The notes below the pieces were generated by a model that saw only the letters and a program-made list of their open reading frames with translations, was not told the DNA's origin and searched no databases. Of a stretch of 64,000 bases of DNA, positions 54,973-64,000 are shown piece by piece (the first letter of the stretch is position 1; each line of letters begins with the position of its first letter). The position numbers and the translations under genes were made by a program. The stretch comes from Lobosporangium transversale (taxonomy: Eukaryota; Mortierellomycota; Mortierellomycetes; Mortierellales; Mortierellaceae). Where the stretch lies: positions 124,001-188,000 of the forward strand of contig NW_019029043.1 of the NCBI RefSeq assembly GCF_002105155.1, written 5' to 3'.

Positions 54973-55548
54973 GTGTAATTAATATGAAACAGAAAGAGAA
55001 AAGAATAAGGAAGGATGATATAACAGAAATAACAGAGCTGAAAGAAAGAGCGAGAGAAGAAGAAGTAGTGGAATGAGAACGAGAATGAGGGATGAGGAAT
55101 GAGGAATGAATTCAGAATTAAGCAAAGGAAAAAAGAAAGAAAAAAGATACTTTCTTGACCGAGTTCTCTGAATGTGTTTTTACTGCGATTCAAAAAAGGT
55201 CGACTCGCACAGTCACGGTGCAGACGGACAAAAAAAAATCAGGCCACCTTTTGTCCTCATGTTGTGTCCATGTTGTCGAAGTATCCCTCTTCAAGAAAAC
55301 TGACACTATTCGAGTCCGACTTTCATATGTCAAACAGTCGCCAGTGCCACCAACACGCTATTTTTTTTTTTTTTTTTTTTTTTTTCTTTTGACAGATACT
55401 CTCGGACAATGAATAAAAAAATAAAGCGTCGTTCAGAAGCCTAAGTACATGGACACAGCACAAAAGTTTAGACAGTGTATAACTGTGCAACCCATTGTCA
55501 CACCACCTAATTTCTATTCTTTTTTTATTTTTTTTTTATTTCATGTCT
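54973..55548. other. ERG1 upstream region
   Basis: Pyrimidine-rich (on the minus strand) leader from 54975 to 55150, a T run at 55361-55386, and the 3' side of the next gene. I see no clear TATA box and no gene. No sterol-response element can be called with confidence. Confidence 0.6.
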
Positions 55549-56779
55549 TCATGTCTGTTGTTGAACAACCGTATCAAGAATCTTCTTGAATTGAGCCACA
55601 CACATGTCAAGCCATCTCTCATGTTCAGCTTGTCCACGAACAAACAGCCTACCCATAAGAATACAATCTTGATTCTTGCGACTCAGCTCCTTCAATTGCT
55701 CAATGATCGATCCCTGATCCTGAGGACTATACAACGATGTCGCAATCTCGTCCGTGAGGGCAACAATACCTCCAGCTCGATCATACAATTGATCCCACAT
55801 CAACGCCAAATCCGATTGTTTCAAAGTTACTGTTGATCCAGCTGTTGTAGGATCCGTTCCTAATAAAGACGGTGACGCGTTTGATAAAGATGCTGATGTA
55901 TCGATAGTACGAGATGGCTCCACATCAAGACACCGTTGCTGCAGCTTCTTGAACAAAAGTCTTGTCAACTTTAACATAGCATTAGCCCGAGTGCTCAGTT
56001 GTTTCTCCTCCTCCGTCATCTTTTCATCCTCACCCCAACTGTCGTCACTTTCATCACCACTATCGTTGCCATCTTCATCATCTTCATCATCATCTTCATC
56101 ATCTTCATCATTACTATCCTTCTTGTCATCATTCGTGTCAATCATTTCCTGAACCTCAGCAATTGCATCCTCCATCGTTGACATCATATCCCCCCATTTC
56201 TTTGCCACAGCCTGACGATTCGAACGGCTCGCTTTTTCAAAGATCTGACATGCTTCCCATACAATCCCAGTCTTGACCAAATAGCCATCTTCTTTTACAA
56301 AAGATGATTTATCTGCTAAGCCTTCTGAGGACAATGATGCTATTGCTGTTTCTGCTGCTGCCACGGCCGCTGCTGCCGCGGTTGCACTGACACTTTTTTC
56401 CATTCCCACTCCTGTTCCTGTTCCTGCTCCTGCTCCTGCCCCTGTTCCTTTTACGTTTCCTCCTGTTTTTAGATCGAAAGCCATGTTCTGTTGTTGTATC
56501 TGTAACAGTTTCTCATTCTTGACCTCCAAAAACTCATTCATCAATCCTGCAGTCGCCAAAAAGATGTTATTAGCAAGGATCTGAATTTCGTTTTTATAAG
56601 TCTGTCCTGCAACCTTGACCGGGATTGATTCCACAAATCCTGCTAAACGAAAACATGTCTCCCCAAGAGCCTCCACCATCTTTATCACTGCCTTACTCTC
56701 TGCAGGAGGTTTGCAAGCAAGAGTCGCCTTGGTCACATCATTTGCAAGAAGTTTTCCGAGGTTTGCTATATGTAATTAT

Positions 56780-56839
<60 letters not shown>

Positions 56840-57177
56840 TAAAAAATAAAAAGGAATTATTTTAGTTTTTTTATATTAGTGCTTTGTATCAACAACTTTT
56901 AATTATTGAAAATAAAAGTGATAAAAACAACAATAATAGTAGTAATAAACACATTACCAAGGCGTACACCAAATGCTTCACCATCCCAAGGCTCCTCGTC
57001 TTGAGTAGAGGATGGGGAATCAGTTTTTTCATCAAGAACCAAGTTCGATTTTAACTGCTCCACTAAGCCGTCCAGGGTCTCTGGGACGGCAGGCACAGAA
57101 AGCCGCATTGGTTCTATTACATAGCTCATGGCCATGTCAACCAATCCACGAATCTTTTGCTGTGCTTCCTCTGTCAT
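55549..57177 (-). CDS. GCIP family (Grap2/cyclin-D-interacting) protein
   Basis: Two exons (57177-56958, 56765-55549) join in phase to 478 residues. The all-helical protein shows the CCNDBP1/GCIP layout: helical N-terminal half (KPPAESKAVIKMVEALGE), then WGDMMSTMEDAIAEVQEMI and an acidic Asp/Glu/Ser tract. The C-terminal helical half includes MLKLTRLLFKKL and MWDQLYDRAGGIVALTDEIA. An Ala/Gly/Thr-rich insertion is seen near residues 170-200. In animals the family binds cyclin D and HLH factors; fungal roles are little known. The single intron holds a CT array on the coding strand near its acceptor. Confidence 0.8.
56784..56835. repeat. GA/CT array in the GCIP-like gene intron
   Basis: About 26 GA units (CT on the coding strand) lie about 18 bases inside the intron from the acceptor. 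Confidence 0.95.
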
Positions 57178-57359
57178 GATTACCAAGCAAAAAAAAAAAT
57201 TAATAATAATAAAAAATAAAATCCTTTGAGTTGTTGTCCTGCAAATGAATGCTTGTCTGAATCACTGAATGAAACTCCTTTCAAAAACATGCAAAAAAAA
57301 AAAAAAAAAAAAAAAAATAGTGGCAAAACAATTATCACGTGCGTAATTGATCAATTTTA

Positions 57360-59024
57360 TTAGGGTTCGCTCAGCTGGTATTTTTCTGATGCTTTGGTCT
57401 CTGGAGGCATGGCTGCTTTCTCGTTATCCTTTTCTACTTTTTCTACCTCTCGTACACTTCGTCTTGTCAAGCCATTGCTATTACTATTGAACGTTAGGTC
57501 CTCAACGTTTACTTGGATATGATCCGGTGCAGCCTGTCGTGCGGTCGTCATTCCTGTTGTGTCTACTGGTGTAGTTGTTGTACATGCATCTGCTGCAGTT
57601 GTTGTTGATGCTGTGGTCTTGGATGGATCCTTTTGCAAAGCAGCTAATCTAGCCTTGATGCTAGCGCATTGATACGCTTTACTACCATCTCCCATCTTTT
57701 CGTCTTCCTTTGTCAATGGTGGTAGTGGTGGTAGTGGTGGTGAATCGGGTCGATTGTTTTGTTGTTCACTTCCACCGCCTCCTAAAAGACCAATGGTTTC
57801 TAAAGTATGCGCAAGTCCAATTCCCCCACTGCGGCCTTTAATACTACTTCCTCCTCCTCCCCCTACTGGATTTGATCCGGTATTGGATCCTTCTGAAAAC
57901 ACTTGCTGCTTCTGTGCATTCGAGATGAATTCAACCATGGCTTCACGAACATCCGAGGTCACTTGCACCACTTCCATTGCATTGGCTACACTGATCTGAC
58001 AGGTTAATTCGATCGTGGTCTCTGTACAACCCGTGACTAGTAATGCAGCATGTCGTTGATCATAAAGTGGATGTGTGCGAGCAAATTTGAGGAAAGCCTG
58101 TCGTACTCGGGGGACTGGAAATGTGTAGTCAACAAACACTTTACACTGTGCTATCTGTCTAGGCGAGTTCCTGGACCAGTTTTGGAATATCTAAATGAAC
58201 AAGAAAAGTGACATCAGAATGTCAGACGGAAGGGAAAAATAAAAAAGAACCCCTGGATCTCAATTTTTTTTTTTTTTTTTTGACACTTCATATCATCATA
58301 TCATACGTTGCCCAGAAACCAAGTCAAAGGAACGACAAGACGACGTTCATCCAATGTCCTGACAATCACATATTGTGACTGGATCTCCTCAATATGTCCA
58401 ATCTCCCCATTGACCTGAACTTGATCCTCTATCAGGAATGGCTGCGTTAATGCAATCGTTAAAGAAGCCAATGCATTCTAAATGTTTCTCCAAAATATAA
58501 AAGAAATTTAAATTATAATAAATAAATAAATAAGTAAAAAAGTAAGCTTAAAGACTTGAGAGCGGGTCTTTTCTTTTCTTTTTTTCTTTTTTGTACAATC
58601 CTCTCATGCTCCTTCAAATACCTCAATGGATGGTTTGGCTGCAAAGCCCAAGAGTATAGCCGAGACACTGGCGCTGGCTAAAAGCGAAACACCCACTTGC
58701 CATGCATTGGGGAATGTCATTGCAATACCAGACATTCCCACCAACCAGACCATCCCTTGAACTATCCTGGTCATGACCACTATCTGAGTTTCGACCTCCC
58801 GCGCCCTCTTGGGATCCGATTCCTTCAAATGATCATTACTCCTGCTCACTGCCATGGATGCACACTTGATCAGCATGACGACAAAGTATGAGATCGCAAA
58901 CAATAGGATAATAATGAGCGCATGATTAAAAGCACCATAAACTCCCACAGGCAAAGTCACAAGTTGAACCGTTATTAGGAGCCCAATGGTCGGAAACATC
59001 ACAAACGTTGGTTTTTTACTATAG

Positions 59025-59057
<33 letters not shown>

Positions 59058-59139
59058 CAAGTAAATGGATCTGTTAAGAAAAAAAATAAAATAAAATAAA
59101 ATAGAATAAAACTAATAAATAGGCAGCAAAGCAACAGTT

Positions 59140-59173
<34 letters not shown>

Positions 59174-59560
59174 AATGTTTGACAAGGTCATCATCGAATT
59201 GCCATATTGTCCTTTTGGCGAGCCTCTTGAAGAAAAATGTAAGGATAATGTGAAGAATTATAGCCCCAACAGCAACACCGAGGATGATGAATACTGCTGT
59301 CACTGTCGCCTGACGATCCAACGGAGATAAAGGATGAAGAATAAAGGAAAAAAATACAAAGACTGTTGAGATGTTATTCCGGATAAATAGAGGAGGATGA
59401 TATGTAATTTTTTTAAATTTCAAAGAAGATCCGTTAACAGAAAAAAAAAAAAAAATCAACGATGTGGTCTTATTTTTATTATTATTGTCATTATTGAAGT
59501 TTTATTTACAATGGGCTTTGTCGTTGGGACAGATGGCACCGATGTCGTATTTGTATTCAT
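57360..59560 (-). CDS. MscS-like mechanosensitive ion channel
   Basis: Five exons (59560-59510, 59309-59173, 59018-58622, 58477-58307, 58190-57360) join in phase to 528 residues. Membrane helices lie at about 18-43 and in exon 3. The last of these is the pore helix ending GFAAKPSIE, joined in exon 4 to NALASLTIALTQPF. Then comes the MscS beta-domain (EDQVQVNGEIGHIEEI, RRLVVPLTWFLGN) and a cytosolic domain. The C-terminal tail (about 120 residues) is low complexity (Gly/Ser, Pro/Leu, Thr-rich) and likely disordered. Fungal relatives sit in the ER or plasma membrane and handle osmotic or Ca2+ stress. The 17-residue first exon is the least certain part. Confidence 0.88.
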
Positions 59561-60238
59561 GGCTTCTTTCAGTGCTCTGGCAGTAATTGGGAGGGGAAAA
59601 GAGTCGCAGGAAGGTGGTATGCAAGAAAGAGAGGAAGAGAGAGAAAGAAGAGGAGAAGAAGAGGCATTGAATCAAAGAAACATTGAACAAATTCCATCGT
59701 AAAAAACTATCCCTATGGGCGCAGACTGGGGAGAGAGTCATGTCCCCAAGTGCACGTCCCTTTCTCTTGATAGACAGCCAATCATCCACTTTGAAGGTCG
59801 TATCTCCATACTCCTATTTTTTTATTTATTATTGGACACATGATGGATGTCAGGAAACAGGGAATTGTATCCAAACAGCACATGGAACATGCCGTACTAC
59901 AATGGAGGAGGAAAAAAAAGGGGTTCTATCATCTATGGCGACTGCCCGGGCTCCATTCGTAACTGTATAAACATCTGAACATTACCACATGCTATTGACT
60001 ACCCTGTGCTCCTTGAACAATGCTTTTAGCATATCCCTGCACTTCAAAGACCAAGATCTTGGTACTTCTTTTGGCTTAATCACTTGGTTTATCCCTTGAA
60101 CCGTAAAACGGGCAGATTTGCCCATTTAGCTTTCATCAACTCATGGACAGATCAGGTCTAGTTCTCTGTGCTTTCTACTAACAGAAAACAACCGTCTATT
60201 GCATGCCAAGGAAGAAAAAACCCAGGTTAAAAGGCTCA
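59561..60238. other. Intergenic, MscS-like gene promoter
   Basis: Unique sequence of balanced composition, unusually free of homopolymers for this window. Short open frames occur on both strands (for example a 39-codon plus-strand frame near 59840) but none is recognisable. Confidence 0.5.
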
Positions 60239-60445
60239 CTACAAAATTTCCTGATACAGGTCATCCAATCTCTGGGGGTCTGCCCTATGTCGAGCCTCGA
60301 CATATTCGATATCTGACAATGGAGTTGATGAACCATACAGGCTGATGGGGCGAAATGCCCGAAGGTTCTTCCTAGCAGCTATCCTTGTTGACGTTGGCTG
60401 TATGCGATGTGAAAAGAGTAGAAGGAAGAAGGTCGGCGACGCCAT
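60239..60445 (-). CDS. Small hypothetical protein with mitochondrial-type N-terminus
   Basis: A single-exon frame of 68 residues. The first 40 residues have a hydrophobic start followed by several Arg/Lys and no acidic residue (HRIQPTSTRIAARKNLRAFR), as in mitochondrial presequences. The rest is polar and acidic (PLSDIEYVEARHRADPQRL). Composition is protein-like and unlike the surrounding noncoding DNA. I do not recognise a family. It could be a real small mitochondrial protein or a remnant exon. Confidence 0.42.
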   Translation of the reverse strand: MASPTFFLLLFSHRIQPTSTRIAARKNLRAFRPISLYGSSTPLSDIEYVEARHRADPQRLDDLYQEIL

Positions 60446-60972
60446 TTAATGGAAAATAACGGATTAAAAAGAATTAAATTCATCTCACTTGTCCTTTGGC
60501 TCAACAAACAAATATGCAACCATGACGGCAAGAGAGGAGCCTGTTCAAGTAATCAAGGAAGCTTCCTCTTGGATGTTTGCAAGATTAGGAGAAAAAAAGA
60601 AAAAAAAAGTAGGTTAAGATGTCAATGCGCTGTCTCCAGCAAAGCAATGACGGATGCCTTAACACGATCTGCTCACAAAGAAGCAGAGTTGGTGTCTGGT
60701 AGTCTTTTTTCAGTCGAAGTGATCTTCGAAAGAAAAACGTCCATTCCTACCCGGAGGATTGCTAACTAGCTCTCAACTCGTGTCAACACAAAGATTAATC
60801 AGTCCACAAAAACTCTGGCCTTAAAAGGATTTTTGCTTCTTTTTTGTGACTGGCATTTCAGTAATTCTTTGAAATGAATTATGGGGACTTTTATGACATT
60901 TTACTTCTATTTAAGACTCTCCATAAAAAACATTAAAAAAAAAAAAAATAAAAAAAAAAATAAAAAAAGAAA
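60446..60972. other. Intergenic, small ORF to EXS gene
   Basis: AT-rich 3' side of the EXS gene with A runs (60932-60967). No gene seen. Confidence 0.6.
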
Positions 60973-62886
60973 CTACTTCTGCCATGATCCTATATCTTCC
61001 ATCAGGATCTCATCACTACCCTCAATGTTGTTATCAGCATCACCTACAGGACTTCCACCTGTCAATCCAGTTATAGAGTGAGTAGGAGACATAGCGTCCG
61101 AATATCCAGCACGTTTAACCATTTCAGCCTCAAATCGGAACAAGACCCAGATCCACCGTCTCAAAACCTCAAGACACTCCATCGTGAACACGCCACCCTC
61201 ATACTCTTCAATCTGAATATTCGATACCAACTTCAGCATCCATGTGGTTCGGAGCAAAAAGTCCAATACCATCGCCATGATATAAAAGGATCGTTCTTCA
61301 TAATGCAAGTAAGGTCGCATCTCTAGCCGATAGTACCATTTGCTGGTGCGATTATTACCATGGTTGCTTCCATTGACATTACCGTTGCTAGATGGTGAAC
61401 CCAAAAGGTTCATACTGCCACTGTTGCCTCCACTTGCCTGGCTTAACATGTCGTTCATAGATCCAATTTTGGGTGTTCCCGGAGACAAAGGTCCTGTGCT
61501 AATGCGAGAATTGACGCTATTGGATCCCGATCCCGGTGGCAAGACTTGGATTAGGTTCCAATCATGATAAATATCCCAATAGAATGAATAAAAGGAATTA
61601 AGAGCCACAAAAAAGAGCCTAATATGAATTATGAAATATCAGGGTTAATATCGTGCATATTGTGCTGATAACGTACTTTATATATATATATAAAAGACTT
61701 ACCATAAACGAAAGAGTGAGTTATCTGTGAAATATCCTTCATACTGTACGCCTTTTAGTGATGCTGCTTTTGACGCTTTCTGCATGGATGAAACAATGAT
61801 GACTGGAAAAGCTGATGCGTACTTAAGTGCATTCATAAGATGCCTTTCAACGGTGTAATTTGACTCAATATACTCTGAAAGGCACTGACGAAGACGAATA
61901 AAGTATGGAATGCTGTATTGAATGAATATCGAATGTGCACCGCCCAAATCAAGAAAGAGAAAAAAAAAAAAACACGAAACATTAGAAAAGATATGTTCCT
62001 GCATTGAGCTGTAGATGCTGCTGCTAAACAACCAATAACGTTAGCACTCGTACCTTGTCATGATAGGAACCAGGATACTGCTATAGCATGCGTCCGCATT
62101 CGTCCCGGTTCGGTCTAGAAACATTAGGCACAGCGCCACTGCCAAATCGCCAAAGACTCGAGCAAATGACGTCAAGATATCAGCGAGGATCACATCTGCG
62201 AATAACACCTCTGATTTGAATCCAGAAAATAAAGCCTTATTCATCGATCTATGAAAGAATGAGCCACAAGAGAATAAGTAACAACCATTGAGCTATGATC
62301 CAAGACCGATCTATATAATCAAATAATGTTGATTTCAAGCTAGTAGTGCGAAATACCTTAAGAATCGATAGCGTTCCTTTTTGAAAAGTATGTTAAATGG
62401 GAGGAAGATCATGGCTAGAATTGTCAGATATCCAATGATAGGGACTATAATTCCTGCACGTGTATTATCGGGTAGTCCCATGCCTCCTCTAATGACTCCT
62501 GCTGATGAATTTGTGTTGCCTCCTTTGTTTCTGTTGTTTCCAGAATTAGATGATCCAGCCACAACCCATTTGTACATCCACATGTTGACCAGGACCATAA
62601 AGAGAAAGGCCACTCCGAGGGTATAGATGGATCGGTAGAGGGCTGAAAGAGCTGTTGATTTATTGACGACTTTGTCTCCTCGGGAATGCCTCGGATGGTT
62701 TGTATAAACTCCTGAAAGGGGTGGGCTAGAGAACAAGAGATTGGAGACATCAACTCGCAAATACGAAAGGATATGGAGGTTGCTCGCCCAAGCAAAAATG
62801 CCAATGCAGCCCATCAACAGGACTCTGTATGGGAGTGGTACTGTTCCTGAGAAGTCCCACTCCTCAAAGATATTGCCAATGTCCAT
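60973..62886 (-). CDS. EXS-domain membrane protein, ERD1-like
   Basis: Four exons (62886-62357, 62248-62054, 61912-61703, 61618-60973) join in phase to 526 residues. It has several membrane helices and the EXS signature region: IPYFIRLRQCLSEYIES, HLMNALKYASAFPVII, LFFVALNSFYSFYWDIYHDW and a C-terminal RRWIWVLFRFEAEMVK. It lacks the SPX domain of SYG1/XPR1, so the closer match is Erd1, which in yeast recycles phosphate from the Golgi lumen and keeps glycosylation enzymes in place. Ser/Asn/Gly-rich loops are inserted after the second helix and in exon 4. The assignment rests on motif order. Confidence 0.88.
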
Positions 62887-64000
62887 TGTGACCAATTGGC
62901 TAGATGTATTTCGATTGTCTGTTTACTAGACTCTATCTTGTTCAAAAGGGACGATAATAATAACACTAAAGATGGCTAAGAGGGGTATCAGGTTATATAA
63001 TGAAAAAAGTCGTGAAAGATGAAGAACAAAAGAAGGCAGATGAGAAAAGATGAAGTACCGGACAGAATATAAAATGATGAATAAATACGATGTAAATAAA
63101 TGAATAAATGAAGAGATGCAAGAATAAGTAAAGAGTAAAGAATATTCTTCAGTTTAAGTTTGATGGAGATGAGATGAAGAGAATGAAGAAATACTTCATT
63201 CCAAGTGTTGAAGGGCACAAAGGAAAGGACAAAGCAAAGGCGCCCAAAAGCCACAGCACATGCGAAAGAGGTTGATCTGGTCCAATCCGGGGATCTAACG
63301 CCCAAACTGATGTTACACACGCATCGTGGCATGCCATTAAAGATATTTCTATTTTGAGCCCTCTGATTATATCTGATTATACTCGCGTCAACTGGGAAAC
63401 AAATCCTTCATTCTTGGATCTAGTGATACAAGAGTGAATACATCTAGATTTTGCTACATTAGCTATTTAGAAAGTTTGGGGATCCGAATGTAAAAGAAGC
63501 ATTGAACAAGTTCGCTTCCATGCGTGCTACACCATTGTCCTTCAAAGGACGGGTGATCAGAAGATGTGTCCAAAATCCTAATTCTTCTTTTACTCTCTAA
63601 AAGAAATACCATCTAACCCGAGTACCATTTATTGAAGGGTATATAACTGGCTCGTAAGTTGTGATCCTGATAATAAGGACGCTCATCATTAAAATGAGTA
63701 TTTGATACTAAACATGAATAGAATGTTGAGTTGTTTTCCAAATGGTCAACCACATACAATAAGATACGATGGTGGCAACAGCCTTTGTTATCTTATCTAC
63801 TCAGCCAATGCTGTCAGATCAAGCTTGTACGGCAGCATAGCTGGTTAGGCTTTTTTTTCTAATGCTCATCCAGGAAAAAAAGATTTGGAGTAGTGAAACA
63901 GTCTCATTGATTTTTGGTCGTGTGGGTCGTGGACGCACAGGTAATCAATTATACGAATATGCAGGAAGCGAGGGGGCCACCTCAAGAAACCCCAGAATTT
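62887..64000. other. Right end, no supported gene
   Basis: A pyrimidine-rich leader (minus strand) precedes the EXS gene. From 63350 on, the sequence is unique and nearly free of homopolymers, unlike other intergenic parts. Short frames near 63490-63600 look faintly protein-like in two frames, but I cannot support a gene. The next gene or an old relic may begin beyond the window. Confidence 0.5.

Noticed and set aside
55200-55225. CAGTCACGGTGCAG upstream of ERG1 as a sterol-response element
   Set aside because: Matches the consensus too loosely to call without regulatory data.
20595-62886. A lipid-metabolism gene cluster (LCB1, ERG1, GUT2, EXS protein)
   Set aside because: Genes are on different strands, over 25 kb apart in places, and interrupted by unrelated genes. 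Each is a normal single-copy housekeeping gene.
63149-63337. 62-codon minus-strand frame near the right end
   Set aside because: No domain, no neighbours in frame and it overlaps another equal-quality frame. Cannot support a gene.
1-64000. CRISPR array or bacterial operon features
   Set aside because: Tandem repeats present are contiguous microsatellites without spacers, and genes have spliceosomal introns.

Overview
This window is nuclear DNA of a filamentous fungus. Genes carry short spliceosomal introns (GTAAGT/GTATGT donors, T-rich tracts, CAG/TAG acceptors). Products include a Medusa-type developmental regulator, sphingolipid and ergosterol enzymes, and large F-box/leucine-rich proteins. 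Intergenic DNA is packed with A or T homopolymers of 15-30 bases and with microsatellites. An early-diverging lineage (Mortierella-like, Mucoromycota sensu lato) is my best guess, from the EF-hand glycerol-3-phosphate dehydrogenase, the F-box paralogues and the XPG and Sel1 relics. This placement is inference only.

Layout. Bases 1-16905 hold no gene I can support: a repeat-rich desert. Bases 16906-25434 carry three plus-strand genes: medA-like, serine palmitoyltransferase subunit 1 (LCB1), and a mitochondrial NADH-cytochrome b5 reductase-like/CYC2-like protein. Bases 25558-31634 carry two minus-strand F-box paralogues with a broken Sel1-repeat pseudogene between them. Bases 31.9-32.86 kb hold a cluster of 5'-truncated LINE tails beside a tRNA-His(GUG) gene. 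Bases 33.2-37.8 kb hold a pair of related cysteine-rich, GPI-type small proteins flanking a PUF6/PUM3 pumilio gene. Bases 37.8-44.5 kb are a transposon graveyard: an RNase H ORF, an XPG-nuclease pseudogene, a 404-bp foldback element and a frameshifted gag-protease. Bases 44.5-63 kb are a compact run of minus-strand housekeeping genes: DDX51/DBP6 helicase, mitochondrial glycerol-3-phosphate dehydrogenase (GUT2), squalene epoxidase (ERG1), a GCIP-family protein, an MscS-like channel, a small hypothetical mitochondrial protein and an EXS-domain (ERD1-like) membrane protein. The last 1.1 kb shows no gene.

How genes work together. PUF6 and DBP6 are both nucleolar 60S biogenesis factors by family. 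LCB1, ERG1, GUT2 and the EXS protein act in membrane-lipid or Golgi pathways, but nothing shows they are a functional cluster. Exon boundaries were read by eye. For each multi-exon gene the phases close exactly and the joined reading frame is open.
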